The position numbers and the translations under genes were made by a program. Below are positions 7,535 through 15,787 of a stretch of 64,000 nt of DNA, in pieces (position 1 is the first letter of the stretch; each line of letters begins with the position of its first letter). Origin of the DNA: Tenacibaculum caenipelagi (GTDB lineage Bacteria; Bacteroidota; Bacteroidia; Flavobacteriales; Flavobacteriaceae); the NCBI RefSeq assembly GCF_004363005.1, contig NZ_SNYH01000004.1:62001-126000 (forward strand). The letters run 5' to 3'. The notes beneath the pieces are model-generated. The model was not told the origin of the DNA. It searched no databases and saw only the letters and a list, made by a program, of their open reading frames with translations.

Positions 7535-9748
7535 ATGTTTGTAAATAAGTTTCCTTTTTTTCATCAAATATCAAGTAGAGATTGTGGGCCTACCTGCCTA
7601 AGAATAATAAGTAAACACTATGAAAAAGAGCTGAGTTTTAATGACTTAGATAAGGAAAGCCTTTCTTACAATGGAATGTCTATAAATGTTTTAAGTGATT
7701 TAGCATCTAAGCTTAATTACAAACCTTTAATAATAAGAACAGACTTTGAATCAATTGAAAATAAAGCTCCTTTACCTTTTGTAGCGCATTGGAATCAGAA
7801 TCATTATATAGTTGTATATAAAATCACTAAAAAATATGTGTATGTAGCTGACCCTTCTTTTGGAAAAACTAAATACACCAAGACAGAGTTTTTAAGAGGT
7901 TGGTTATCTGACAAAAATGTAGAAGATAAGAAAAAAGGAATAGCTCTTTTATTAGAGCCTAACGAGGATTTTTTTAAGGAAACCAAAACTAAACAAGTTT
8001 CAGAAAAAAGATTTAATGCTTTTCATTTTTTAAAGAAATATTTTTTATTCTATAAATATCATGTTGGACAATTATTATTAGGTTTTTTTCTAGGAAGTCT
8101 ATTACAGTTTGCTTTTCCTTTTATAACAAAATCTATCATTGATTTTGGAATAAAAAATAATAATGTAAGTTTTTTAATATTTGTTTTAGGATTCCAGATT
8201 CTTTTGTTTGTATTAAATGTTGGAATTGAGTTTTTAAGAGCTCATATATTAATACACGTTAGTAGTAGGATTAACATCTTCATTATATCGGATTTTTTTG
8301 TAAAAATAATGAAGTTGCCTATTAGTTTTTTTACATATAAAATAACTGGAGATTTAAATCAAAGAATTAGAGATCATGAAAGAGTAGAGCGATTTATATC
8401 TACTTCATTATTAAAGAGTGTATTTTCATTTTTTAGTTTAGCAGTTTTTAGTGCTGTATTATTTGTTTTTAGTAAAATAATATTTATGATTTTCTTAGTT
8501 GGAATCATAATAGAATTAAGTTGGATATTTTATTTTCTAAAAAAAGTAAGGATATTAGATCAAAAAAGTTTTTCATTAAATTCTGAAGATCAAAATAAGG
8601 TATTTGAACTTATTACTGGAATTCAGGATATAAAGCTAAACAATATAGAAGATAAAAAAAGATGGGAATGGGAAAGAATACAGTTAAATAGATTTGATGT
8701 ATCTCTAAAAAAGTTAAAATTAAAACAAGTTCAAGAAGGAGGGCAACGTTTTTTTAGCTACCTCCAGATTATCTTAGTCACTTTTTTTTCAGCATATTTA
8801 ACTATTAAAGGGGAGTTAACTTTAGGGTCTATGATGGCGATCCTTTTTATTATTGGTCAAATGAATGCTCCCATAAGTCAGTTGATTAATTTTATTCTTC
8901 AAGGTCAATTAGCTAAGTTAAGTATTGATAGACTTATAGAAATTCATGAAAAAGAAGATGAAAAACAAGTTTTTGAGAATACTTTTGAAAGACCCGGAGT
9001 ACAAGATATTAAAATAGACAAATTAAAATTTTCTTATTCTGGAAGAATTAAAGAGTCAGTTATAAATAATGTAAGTTTAGTAATTCCTAAAGAGAAAATT
9101 ACAGCTATTGTAGGGGTTAGTGGTAGTGGGAAAACTACTTTACTAAAGCTATTGTTAAAATTTTATGACCCAACTTATGGTGAAATTTTTGTTAATAATA
9201 CGAATTTAGGAAGTATTAATAGTAGCCATTGGAGAAATAAGTGCGGAGCAGTACTTCAGGATAGTTTTATCTTTTCGGATAGTATTGCAAATAATATAGC
9301 CTTAAATGAAGTAAACGATCAATCCATCGATCATAAAAAACTTATTGAAGCTTGCAAAATAGCAAACATACATGATTTTATAGAGCAATTACCGTTAAAA
9401 TATGGGACAAAAATAGGTCAATATGGAATAGGGTTAAGTCAAGGACAGAAACAAAGGTTATTGATTGCAAGAGCAGTATATAAGAATCCTGATTACTTAT
9501 TTTTTGATGAGGCTACAAACTCTCTGGATGCAGAAAATGAAAAAGTAATTATTAATAATTTAGAAAAAGTTTATAAAGGGAAAACAGTTGTTATAGTGGC
9601 ACATAGGTTAAGTACTGTAAAAAATGCAGATCAAATAATTGTTATGAATAATGGACAAATAAGCGAAGTAGGTACCCATGAAGAACTAGTTGTAAATAGA
9701 GAGAGATATTACAATTTAATAAAAAATCAGTTAGAACTTGGAGTATAA
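7535..9748 (+). CDS. peptidase C39 domain-containing ABC exporter (PCAT)
   Basis: The N-terminal C39 protease domain (residues 1-130) shows DCGPTC with catalytic Cys17, the WNQNHYIVV His motif and the VADPSFG Asp motif, so it should cleave the leader after the Gly/Ala motif of the precursor. Residues about 165-450 hold the six-helix transmembrane domain. The ATPase domain has Walker A GVSGSGKTT (near 526), the signature LSQGQKQR, Walker B YLFFDEATNSLD and the AHRLS switch His. At 737 residues it is full length. It ends 4 bases upstream of the TTG of the next gene, or overlaps it if the earlier TTG is used. It is the expected maturation-and-export engine of the peptide locus, acting at the inner membrane. 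Confidence 0.92.
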   Translation: MFVNKFPFFHQISSRDCGPTCLRIISKHYEKELSFNDLDKESLSYNGMSINVLSDLASKLNYKPLIIRTDFESIENKAPLPFVAHWNQNHYIVVYKITKKYVYVADPSFGKTKYTKTEFLRGWLSDKNVEDKKKGIALLLEPNEDFFKETKTKQVSEKRFNAFHFLKKYFLFYKYHVGQLLLGFFLGSLLQFAFPFITKSIIDFGIKNNNVSFLIFVLGFQILLFVLNVGIEFLRAHILIHVSSRINIFIISDFFVKIMKLPISFFTYKITGDLNQRIRDHERVERFISTSLLKSVFSFFSLAVFSAVLFVFSKIIFMIFLVGIIIELSWIFYFLKKVRILDQKSFSLNSEDQNKVFELITGIQDIKLNNIEDKKRWEWERIQLNRFDVSLKKLKLKQVQEGGQRFFSYLQIILVTFFSAYLTIKGELTLGSMMAILFIIGQMNAPISQLINFILQGQLAKLSIDRLIEIHEKEDEKQVFENTFERPGVQDIKIDKLKFSYSGRIKESVINNVSLVIPKEKITAIVGVSGSGKTTLLKLLLKFYDPTYGEIFVNNTNLGSINSSHWRNKCGAVLQDSFIFSDSIANNIALNEVNDQSIDHKKLIEACKIANIHDFIEQLPLKYGTKIGQYGIGLSQGQKQRLLIARAVYKNPDYLFFDEATNSLDAENEKVIINNLEKVYKGKTVVIVAHRLSTVKNADQIIVMNNGQISEVGTHEELVVNRERYYNLIKNQLELGV

Positions 9749-9752
9749 TAAT

Positions 9753-10166
9753 TTGACAAAAAATAAAGCCCCTGAAACAGCAGCTGTTTTAGAATCAATT
9801 CCTAGTTGGATTTTACGTTGGGGTATTTTAATTATGACTATAATTGTAGCTATAGTAATTATTTCAAGTATCAGATTAATTCATTTTCAATATAATTTTA
9901 GTACTAATGCTCATGTTGAGTCAGGCTCTTTAGTCTTTAGTAAAACTCTAAATAACGATATTGATATTGAAGAAATTGAATATATCCTTATAGGAAATTC
10001 AAAACCACTTAGAATAAATGACTTATATATTTCCTCAAACAAAAAAAATATAATTATTAAAACTCCTTCAGATTATTTGGATACGTTAAATGTAGAAAAT
10101 ACTGTTAAAATTGAGGTATTCCAAAAAAAGAGTCTATTAGAAATAATTGTGGGTGATATAAATTAA
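9753..10166 (+). CDS. short HlyD-like membrane adaptor protein
   Basis: A 137-residue protein begins with a cytoplasmic segment ESIPSWILRWG, a form typical of Bacteroidetes HlyD-family adaptors, then one membrane helix (about residues 20-45) and a small periplasmic part. It lacks the long coiled coil and most of the lipoyl-like domain of normal adaptors (usually around 400 residues). No ATG is available. TTG at 9753 has GGAG nine bases upstream and is preferred, while TTG at 9738 would overlap the exporter gene. It could be a genuinely reduced adaptor or the stump of a gene cut when the neighbouring array arrived. The reading frame ends cleanly and no continuation is seen in the next 270 bases. 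Confidence 0.6.
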   Translation: MTKNKAPETAAVLESIPSWILRWGILIMTIIVAIVIISSIRLIHFQYNFSTNAHVESGSLVFSKTLNNDIDIEEIEYILIGNSKPLRINDLYISSNKKNIIIKTPSDYLDTLNVENTVKIEVFQKKSLLEIIVGDIN

Positions 10167-10436
10167 TTGCATTTTAAACTATTTACCTTAAGGATACGTA
10201 TTTATTAGATACTAATATCTTAGTAAGTATGTAGCTAATGTCTACCTAGATGACATTGTTAGGAACGAACACCTAAAAGAACATTTTTTAGCAACATGAT
10301 TCTTTTTAGCGATTACCTCTGTTAATTCAGAAGTTAAAGTAAAGCCCAACCTTATCTATTGCTGGTATCAACACTTTTTTGCATTGCAATTTTAGTTAAA
10401 AGTGATGGGATGGCATATGTTTTTTTGTAATTATAT
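10167..10436. other. non-coding stretch between peptide locus and cassette array
   Basis: No gene is supported here. A small inverted repeat, AATGTC/GACATT around a nine-base loop, lies at 10237-10257 and is followed by TTGTTAGG. It may be a decayed array element, but the match is too short to be sure. Confidence 0.4.
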
Positions 10437-10570
10437 ACAATGGTCTCGTATAACTGTCAGTTATCGGTTTGGTTTACTTTACTTTGTTTTTCGGTTAAGC
10501 ATTGTCGTTAGCAATTCCGATGGATTCGGACGTAGTCGAGTCTGCTGTAATTACGGCTATACATTGTTAG
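10437..10570. repeat. cassette-boundary element A
   Basis: The left end ACAATGGTCTCGTATAAC and right end CGGCTATACATTGTTAG are imperfect inverted copies of each other. The interior has a short stem TCCGA/TCGGA. The right end overlaps the last codons and stop of the ORF at 10557 by 14 bases. It resembles elements C to J in its ends, but the interior is largely different. Confidence 0.5.
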
Positions 10571-11072
10571 TAATTGGCTTTTTTAATTCTCCATTCGAAT
10601 CAAAGTCAGGTCGTTCTATTTTTATTTCTTTAATAATTTTTACTTCTGTTCCATTTCCATCTCCCCAAATTGTTCTGCTGTCATCAGCCTTGAATATTTT
10701 TCCATTTTCAATTATTAAACTCAAGTAAGGATGGTCAGCAAGTTTTTCAGGTCCATTTATTATAGTTCTACAATTAAATTTTTCAGACAACTTTAAAGCT
10801 AAAAACAATTCGCGTTCTTCAGAATTTTTTTCATCCGTTCTCAATAATGTTATTTTTGTTGGAAATTCGCTTTCATTTGGCTCTATCTGAAGTGCGAAAC
10901 AAGAAAAGTCAGAGTTTAAATTGTCATTTTCTATATTTTCAAATCCATTAAAGATGTAGGTCTTTTCGAAATTTCCTTTCCAATTAATCAAATTTTTAGA
11001 AGGAAATAGCGAATGAATGAATTCTACCAATTCAATTCTTTTAGGTGATGCTTGAATTCCGATTACTTCCAT
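10557..11072 (-). CDS. hypothetical protein (cassette ORF 1)
   Basis: A 171-residue soluble protein with no signal peptide or membrane segment. It begins MEVIGIQASPKRIELVEFI and has a charged C-terminal tail. I do not recognise the family. ATG start. It is the leftmost minus-strand ORF of the array. Its 3' end overlaps boundary element A, and a partial element (B) lies 10 bases upstream of its start. The context suggests an acquired accessory gene, and no function is proposed. Confidence 0.65.
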   Translation of the reverse strand: MEVIGIQASPKRIELVEFIHSLFPSKNLINWKGNFEKTYIFNGFENIENDNLNSDFSCFALQIEPNESEFPTKITLLRTDEKNSEERELFLALKLSEKFNCRTIINGPEKLADHPYLSLIIENGKIFKADDSRTIWGDGNGTEVKIIKEIKIERPDFDSNGELKKPITNNV

Positions 11073-11081
11073 TGTCTTGAT

Positions 11082-11132
11082 TCAGCTTGTTGCTAACGTG
11101 TTTGTATATGAGCTGTGGCGTATTTCGGCACG
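11082..11132. repeat. partial cassette-boundary element B (left half)
   Basis: TTGCTAACGTGTTTGTATATGAG matches the left end of element H (CCTAACGTATTTGTGTATGA) and of element J. The expected right half is missing. The sequence passes into a T-rich run and then the stop codon of the next ORF at 11147. Confidence 0.5.
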
Positions 11133-11146
11133 TTTTTTTTCGCTTA

Positions 11147-11881
11147 TTATTTCTTTATTGCTGAAATTATAATAAATATTGGTCTCCTCATTTCGTCTTT
11201 CATTTCTGGATATTTTTTTAAAATTTCCTCCGATGGTTTTGGTTCGGATATTTCTTGAATATCAAAATTTGATTGAATAACTGTATTTATTATAGTTTCC
11301 AAAGTCCGATGATATTTAGTTACTTCGTGTCCAAGAAATTGGGCTTTTCTTTTACTCTCGTCTTGATAATTATCAATTGGCCAATGTAGGCGATTCTCGT
11401 TTTCGTCTGTAAACCAATCTTGTTCGGCTCTTGATGTAAAAACAGGATGTTCCATTGAGAATACAAAACTTCCTCCTTTTTTTAAGGTTCGGTTAATTTT
11501 CCCAAAAACAGTTTTCAGGTCTTTTAGGTAATGGAAAGCAAGCGAGCTAATAACCACATCAAATTGTTCAGTATCAAAGTCAATATCCTCGATTGCCATT
11601 TGCTTGTAGTCAATTGCCAAGTCTTTGGAATTTTCTTTTGCTTTATCAATCATTTTTTTTGATAAGTCAATTCCAATTACATTTTCTGCTCCTTGCTGTT
11701 TGGCATAAATACAATGCCAACCATATCCGCAACCAAGGTCAAGAACATTTTTTCCTTTAAAATCAGGTAACATTTTTCTTAAAACATACCATTCTCCTGC
11801 CGAATTTAAACCGTCTATTGAACGTGGCATTTTTCCATAACTTTCAAAAAAGTCGTTGTCATCGTATTTATTCTGTTTCAT
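11147..11881 (-). CDS. class I SAM-dependent methyltransferase (cassette ORF 2)
   Basis: The 244-residue protein has motif I VLDLGCGYGWHC at residues 46-57, the acidic ribose-binding end of strand 2 (VIGIDLSKKM), VVISSLAFHYL as the post-II/III region and LKKGGSFVFSMEHP as motif IV/post. This is the standard methyltransferase-11 fold, and FSMEHPVF is common in small-molecule methyltransferases of this group. The substrate is unknown. It has an ATG start. The left half-element B lies downstream, and the complete element C starts 39 bases upstream of its ATG. No gene beside it offers a pathway, which fits an independently mobile cassette. Confidence 0.8.
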   Translation of the reverse strand: MKQNKYDDNDFFESYGKMPRSIDGLNSAGEWYVLRKMLPDFKGKNVLDLGCGYGWHCIYAKQQGAENVIGIDLSKKMIDKAKENSKDLAIDYKQMAIEDIDFDTEQFDVVISSLAFHYLKDLKTVFGKINRTLKKGGSFVFSMEHPVFTSRAEQDWFTDENENRLHWPIDNYQDESKRKAQFLGHEVTKYHRTLETIINTVIQSNFDIQEISEPKPSEEILKKYPEMKDEMRRPIFIIISAIKK

Positions 11882-11919
11882 CTTAATCTTCTATGTTTCG
11901 GTGTTTTTTTTAATGTGCC

Positions 11920-12046
11920 ACAACGATCTCGACTATGAGTAGTTGCGTGGTTTAGCGATTAACTTTGCAAGTACACACCAAACTGAAAACCCGAGAGAAT
12001 TTTCAGAAGTAGGCGAGAACAAGCAATTAATTATAGCCATTGTTGT
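11920..12046. repeat. cassette-boundary element C (type 1)
   Basis: 127 bp. The ends are ACAACGATCTCGACTATGAG and TTATAGCCATTGTTGT, which pair imperfectly. A near palindrome CTGAAAA...TTTTCAG with a GAGA loop region lies at 11983-12005. The sequence is clearly homologous to element E over its full length. The right end is 9 bases past the stop of the ORF at 12056. Confidence 0.8.
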
Positions 12047-12055
12047 AAAACATTT

Positions 12056-13045
12056 TTATTGTTCTTTAATCAGTGAACATTCTTTATTGTCCTTAATTAT
12101 TATTTTATCACCACCTAAATAATTTAAAGAGCCCATTATTTCCCCTTGAGAATATTTTAAGGTTATTGGGTCTGCAAATGAATAGGAAATATAATTGTAG
12201 TTGTCTTTAAATAATCCATCTTTACTTTTTGGGTAGCTTTTAAAGAGTTCCGTATTATAATTCGGTTCCATAGCTTTGATTAACGCTTTTTCCGCATCAA
12301 GAAAAATCGTTTCTTGTTTTGGAAAGTTTTCTCCCATTAGTGTTGCAGTCATTTCTTTAACGTCAGTATCATATCCAAATGCTCTAAATTCAAGATTGTC
12401 TTGAAATTCATAACATAACAAAACTATTTCGTGAGCAGGTAAATCTTTGTACGTGATAGGGTTTTCGATAGAAAGTATATCTTGAAATGTATTATGACCT
12501 GTTAACCTTTTTAGAATACTTTGTTTAGTCGCTTTTCCTACATAGTGTACATTGTAATTTAGAAAAGATTTATAATCTCCTTCTATTTCACAGTCGATTT
12601 GTTTTTTCCACCAATTTTGTAATAGTTTTTCAGGTGAAAACCAAAGCAAAAATTCTCTGCATTCTGGTAATTGTTTAGCTAAAGAGAATCCGTGTAAATT
12701 TCCAAGAGGAAACTGTTCTTGAATGTTTTGTCTGTCTAAAAAATTAAAAGCAAGGGCTATTGTGTCTTCTGGTTTACTATCTACACATTCTTGTATTAAG
12801 GGTAATTTTCCTTTTAGAATATTAGGATTTCCTTTTTGATGAATCTCAAAGTGTAAAGCATAATTAAAAGAGTCAGGAACAACATTTTCAAACGTTATAA
12901 TTGGTCTTTGTCCGATTACATATAAACTTGCTTTTTCCATTGCCGATTCTATCAAAGGGTCATTTTTGACAATAGCAAATTCGTAACCCGTTAAAGGCGC
13001 ATATGCTAATTTAAGTCTATTTAGTATGCTTTTTCTTATATCCAC
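12056..13045 (-). CDS. GIY-YIG-like domain protein (cassette ORF 3)
   Basis: The 329-residue protein holds a GIY-YIG-like core around residues 160-200: NVHYVGKAT, in which HYVG stands for the YIG strand, followed by a helix with Arg180 (LKRLTGH). The N-terminal 150 residues are unrelated to known homing or repair nucleases that I recognise. The start is GTG, directly after an in-frame stop, so the N-terminus may be shortened or begin at a later Met. Elements C and D flank it, with C beginning 9 bases beyond its stop. A nuclease role is possible but catalytic Glu placement was not established, so function is open. Confidence 0.6.
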   Translation of the reverse strand: MDIRKSILNRLKLAYAPLTGYEFAIVKNDPLIESAMEKASLYVIGQRPIITFENVVPDSFNYALHFEIHQKGNPNILKGKLPLIQECVDSKPEDTIALAFNFLDRQNIQEQFPLGNLHGFSLAKQLPECREFLLWFSPEKLLQNWWKKQIDCEIEGDYKSFLNYNVHYVGKATKQSILKRLTGHNTFQDILSIENPITYKDLPAHEIVLLCYEFQDNLEFRAFGYDTDVKEMTATLMGENFPKQETIFLDAEKALIKAMEPNYNTELFKSYPKSKDGLFKDNYNYISYSFADPITLKYSQGEIMGSLNYLGGDKIIIKDNKECSLIKEQ

Positions 13046-13074
13046 TCAATTTTTTCGGCTTTTGGAAATATTCT

Positions 13075-13285
13075 ACAACTCATTATAAAAAAACTAAAAC
13101 TACTTTTATTCAGAGTATTAATGGTAATAAGCGGAAGTTTTTTAGCAATTTTATTTTTCTTATTCAATGCTAGCTAAGATAAAACAAAATAAAAAACCAC
13201 ACAAAAAATGTACAGTTTAAAAGAAATGTTTTAGGTATGATAGGTAAGTCTTGAACCCACAGTAATTGCATTTATACATTGTTGT
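13075..13285. repeat. cassette-boundary element D (type 2)
   Basis: The ends are ACAACTCATTATAAA and TTTATACATTGTTGT. The interior (about 13130-13250) matches elements F and I, including the shared GCTAGCTAAGATAAAAC block, written GTTAGCCAAGATAAAAC in the other copies, and a hairpin around ACACAAAAAATGTACAG. The right end is 9 bases past the stop of the ORF at 13295. Confidence 0.75.
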
Positions 13286-13294
13286 AAAACATTT

Positions 13295-13897
13295 TTATTT
13301 TAGAGTTTTTGGAGGTGGAGGTACTATTTCCAATCTTTTATTCAATTGTAAATTTAATTGTAGGGAGTCCGTTGATGTAGTCTTAATTTCATTAAAAGTA
13401 GAGCATATTTTAATAATTAAATTTTCCAAATTATGAAGATCAGTTGTGATAGAAACAATTAATTTTTTAGGTGAGTCAGAAAGACTATCATTCCTGCCAA
13501 AATTTTCCAAATCTCTTTTAAGTACAATTTTTAAACTATCTATGGGATATTTAGAGTTTTTTAGGATGCTATCTGAACTTATGCTCAAAATGTTTTTAAA
13601 TTTGATAATAGGAGGGTAGTCTTGACCAAAAAATGTTGAAGCTAGAATATTATAGGTTGCTTTTTCATCTTCAAGCTTTAGAAATGTTTGTTTGGAACTG
13701 TATTTCAAATTTTCAACGCTATCTATTAAAGCATTATAATTTTCAAATGTTTTTATATCTACGAGTTTGTATTTGTCTTTTTCAATAAACTCTTCTTTAT
13801 TTGGGTAATAAAATTCTACATGATTAATTTTTCTCACATTTTTTTTACAAGATGAGAAAATTAAGATGAAAAGTAGAATTTTTATAGTTGTTTTCAA
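13295..13897 (-). CDS. predicted lipoprotein, unknown function (cassette ORF 4a)
   Basis: A 200-residue protein with a short hydrophobic leader and the lipobox FSSC at residues 14-17, so a lipid-anchored protein of the periplasm or outer membrane is expected. The mature part is rich in Lys, Asp and Ser and has no recognised domain. It starts at TTG, because no ATG is available in frame after the upstream gene. It follows the membrane-protein ORF at 13914 by 16 bases with no boundary element between, so the two look like one two-gene cassette. Confidence 0.65.
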   Translation of the reverse strand: MKTTIKILLFILIFSSCKKNVRKINHVEFYYPNKEEFIEKDKYKLVDIKTFENYNALIDSVENLKYSSKQTFLKLEDEKATYNILASTFFGQDYPPIIKFKNILSISSDSILKNSKYPIDSLKIVLKRDLENFGRNDSLSDSPKKLIVSITTDLHNLENLIIKICSTFNEIKTTSTDSLQLNLQLNKRLEIVPPPPKTLK

Positions 13898-13913
13898 TTT
13901 TTTAGTACCTAAG

Positions 13914-14312
13914 TTATTTTCTTTTCAAAATTAATTCATTGATTCCTATTCCAATAGTTAGTACAATTAGACTTGAAACCCACAACTTATAACCTAATTC
14001 AAGGGATTTTATTCGGGAAGTACCCCCAGATTCACTTGTCATTACTGTTTCCATTAAAGAAAATGATATTCCTAGAATACTTGCAGTTAAACTAAAATAT
14101 AATCCTTTGATTTTTCCCTTTAAAGTTAGTATTATAGAAAAGATGTAAATAGGATTTGCACACCAAATTAAGAAAGGTAAAAAAGCACCTCCCAAAGGAA
14201 AAGTCCAACCAAAAAAAAATAAAAGCCAACTTTCAGACCAAGAATTTGGGTTGTCTCCTACAATGTAAAATGCTGGATAAAATAAAGAAGAAATTAATAA
14301 AGTCAAACTCAA
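13914..14312 (-). CDS. small integral membrane protein, unknown function (cassette ORF 4b)
   Basis: About 132 residues with four predicted membrane helices (near residues 2-20, 28-62, 70-88 and 105-125). The only in-frame starts are TTG at 14312 or a CTG slightly upstream, after an in-frame TAA. The sequence before the TTG would encode a plausible Lys-rich membrane-protein N-terminus but has no ATG, so the native start may have been lost. The family is not recognised. It is upstream of, and probably co-transcribed with, the lipoprotein at 13295. Confidence 0.55.
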   Translation of the reverse strand: MSLTLLISSLFYPAFYIVGDNPNSWSESWLLFFFGWTFPLGGAFLPFLIWCANPIYIFSIILTLKGKIKGLYFSLTASILGISFSLMETVMTSESGGTSRIKSLELGYKLWVSSLIVLTIGIGINELILKRK

Positions 14313-14406
14313 TATTATGGTCAGCTTTAGAATTATAGATTTTTTTTAAAAAATCACTTTTTAATTTTTTATTTACTTAATAAATATTTGGTTTGCATTA
14401 TTATTT

Positions 14407-14530
14407 ACAACGGTTTAGGCTTTGAGTAGTTGCGTGGATTAGCACTTAACTTTGCAAGTATACATCAAACTGAAAATCCGCGAGGATTTTCAGAAGTAGG
14501 CGAGAAAAAGCAATTACTTATAGCCATTTT
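14407..14530. repeat. cassette-boundary element E (type 1)
   Basis: About 124 bp, aligned end to end with element C. A perfect 10-bp stem CTGAAAATCC/GGATTTTCAG with a GCGA loop lies at 14470-14493. The left end is ACAACGGTTTAGGCTTTGAG and the right end TTATAGCCATTTTTAG has lost the GTTGT. The right end is 3 bases past the stop of the ORF at 14534. Confidence 0.8.
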
Positions 14531-14533
14531 TAG

Positions 14534-15493
14534 CTATAGCTTTATTTCGATTGTTTTAGAAGCTAAATCGATTGGATTAGATTTTAAATAAATATACAAG
14601 CTATCAATAATGCCATTAGTTTCATAAATCAATATTTGATAATTTTCATAAACGTCCTGTTTAGATAAGTTTTTTATGAATGAATTTATAGATTCATCTG
14701 TTAAATTATCTTTTGTTGCAAAATCATAAACTTTTTTTGGAATTTTTGATTTAGATTGACTTGAATGCGTTTCATTTTTAACGTTTGTAGAAGTTATTTC
14801 AATATTATCTACTATTTTTGGAAGTATAAAATACGCTTTATTTTTGTCTATTCTTAGAAGCTTTATATTTTTAATATCTCCTAAATTAAATTCAATATCT
14901 GTATCATTTTTTTGAAAAGCTTTATAGTTAATCTTTGAATATTCTTTAAGTGTAATTTTAATACCTCCATTTAAGTTGGAGTATTCTTTTATAATTGGAA
15001 AAGTTGTATGTATTTGCCCACTATTAAACTCTAATTTTTTTGATTCATTATTTTTAATACTTTTATTTTTATTGATGAAATAAGCTGAATTATTTGCTTC
15101 ATCAAGGATTTTAATTTCTGATACTTGTACAAACGTATTGGATAAAGCCCCATTGCTTTTGTATATTTCTTTGATAGATTCAAAATTTTTAAGCTTCGAG
15201 AAAAAATCTAATTTCCATTCACCAGTGTAATCTTTTTTTACTTTGAACCTTTTATTATCAATTATTTTTTTTACAATGTCTTGTATTTCTGAATCTTGTA
15301 ATTTTTTAACTTCCCAAGGTTTTTGAAAGACCCCAGAAGTATTCTCATCTAATTGTTTTTCAGGCTTAGGTTGTTGTAAACCTTTAATAATATATGGAAG
15401 AAACTTCTTAAAATTATCTAAGTCGTTGTTTTGTCCTATTATAACATTTGAAAAACTCACTAATAATAATAGTGATACTAATTTAATTTTCAT
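14534..15493 (-). CDS. exported protein of unknown function (cassette ORF 5)
   Basis: A signal peptide (MKIKLVSLLLLVSFSNVIIG, then Q) precedes a mature region of about 300 residues, rich in Lys, Asn and Ile, with no lipobox and no recognised domain. Two adjacent ATG codons are possible starts (15496 and 15493) and the second is used here. Element E abuts the 3' end and element F lies upstream. The strong A/T bias in synonymous positions is like the rest of the array. A periplasmic location is the only functional inference. Confidence 0.65.
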   Translation of the reverse strand: MKIKLVSLLLLVSFSNVIIGQNNDLDNFKKFLPYIIKGLQQPKPEKQLDENTSGVFQKPWEVKKLQDSEIQDIVKKIIDNKRFKVKKDYTGEWKLDFFSKLKNFESIKEIYKSNGALSNTFVQVSEIKILDEANNSAYFINKNKSIKNNESKKLEFNSGQIHTTFPIIKEYSNLNGGIKITLKEYSKINYKAFQKNDTDIEFNLGDIKNIKLLRIDKNKAYFILPKIVDNIEITSTNVKNETHSSQSKSKIPKKVYDFATKDNLTDESINSFIKNLSKQDVYENYQILIYETNGIIDSLYIYLKSNPIDLASKTIEIKL

Positions 15494-15517
15494 CATTTTT
15501 ATTAAATCTAACTTATT

Positions 15518-15778
15518 TATATAACATTTTTACTACACTTATACAGTCAAAAAAGGGAGGCATAAGTGTATTATTGTTCTTTTATTTATGTTGCTAAGCT
15601 TTCTTGTTTAGGAAATAAAAAAGGAAGTTTTTTAGCAATTTTTATTCTCTTTATTAAACGTTAGCCAAGATAAAACAAAATAAAAAACCGCACAAAAATG
15701 TACGGTTAAAATGATGTTTTTTAATATTGAAAGATAAGTTATGAACCCCTCAGCAATTGTGTATACCTTGTTATATAT
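15518..15778. repeat. cassette-boundary element F (type 2)
   Basis: About 260 bp. The ends are TATATAACA... and ...TATACCTTGTTATATA. The interior from about 15537 aligns with element I, including TTGCTAAGCTT, a GTTAGCCAAGATAAAAC block and the hairpin AACCGCAC/GTACGGTT at 15686-15707. The right end is 9 bases past the stop of the ORF at 15788. Confidence 0.8.
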
Positions 15779-15787
15779 AGTTGTTTT

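Noticed and set aside
10402..10728. Plus-strand ORF of 108 residues
   Set aside because: It runs across boundary element A and the opposite-strand coding region and encodes a biased sequence with no domain, so it is a chance frame.
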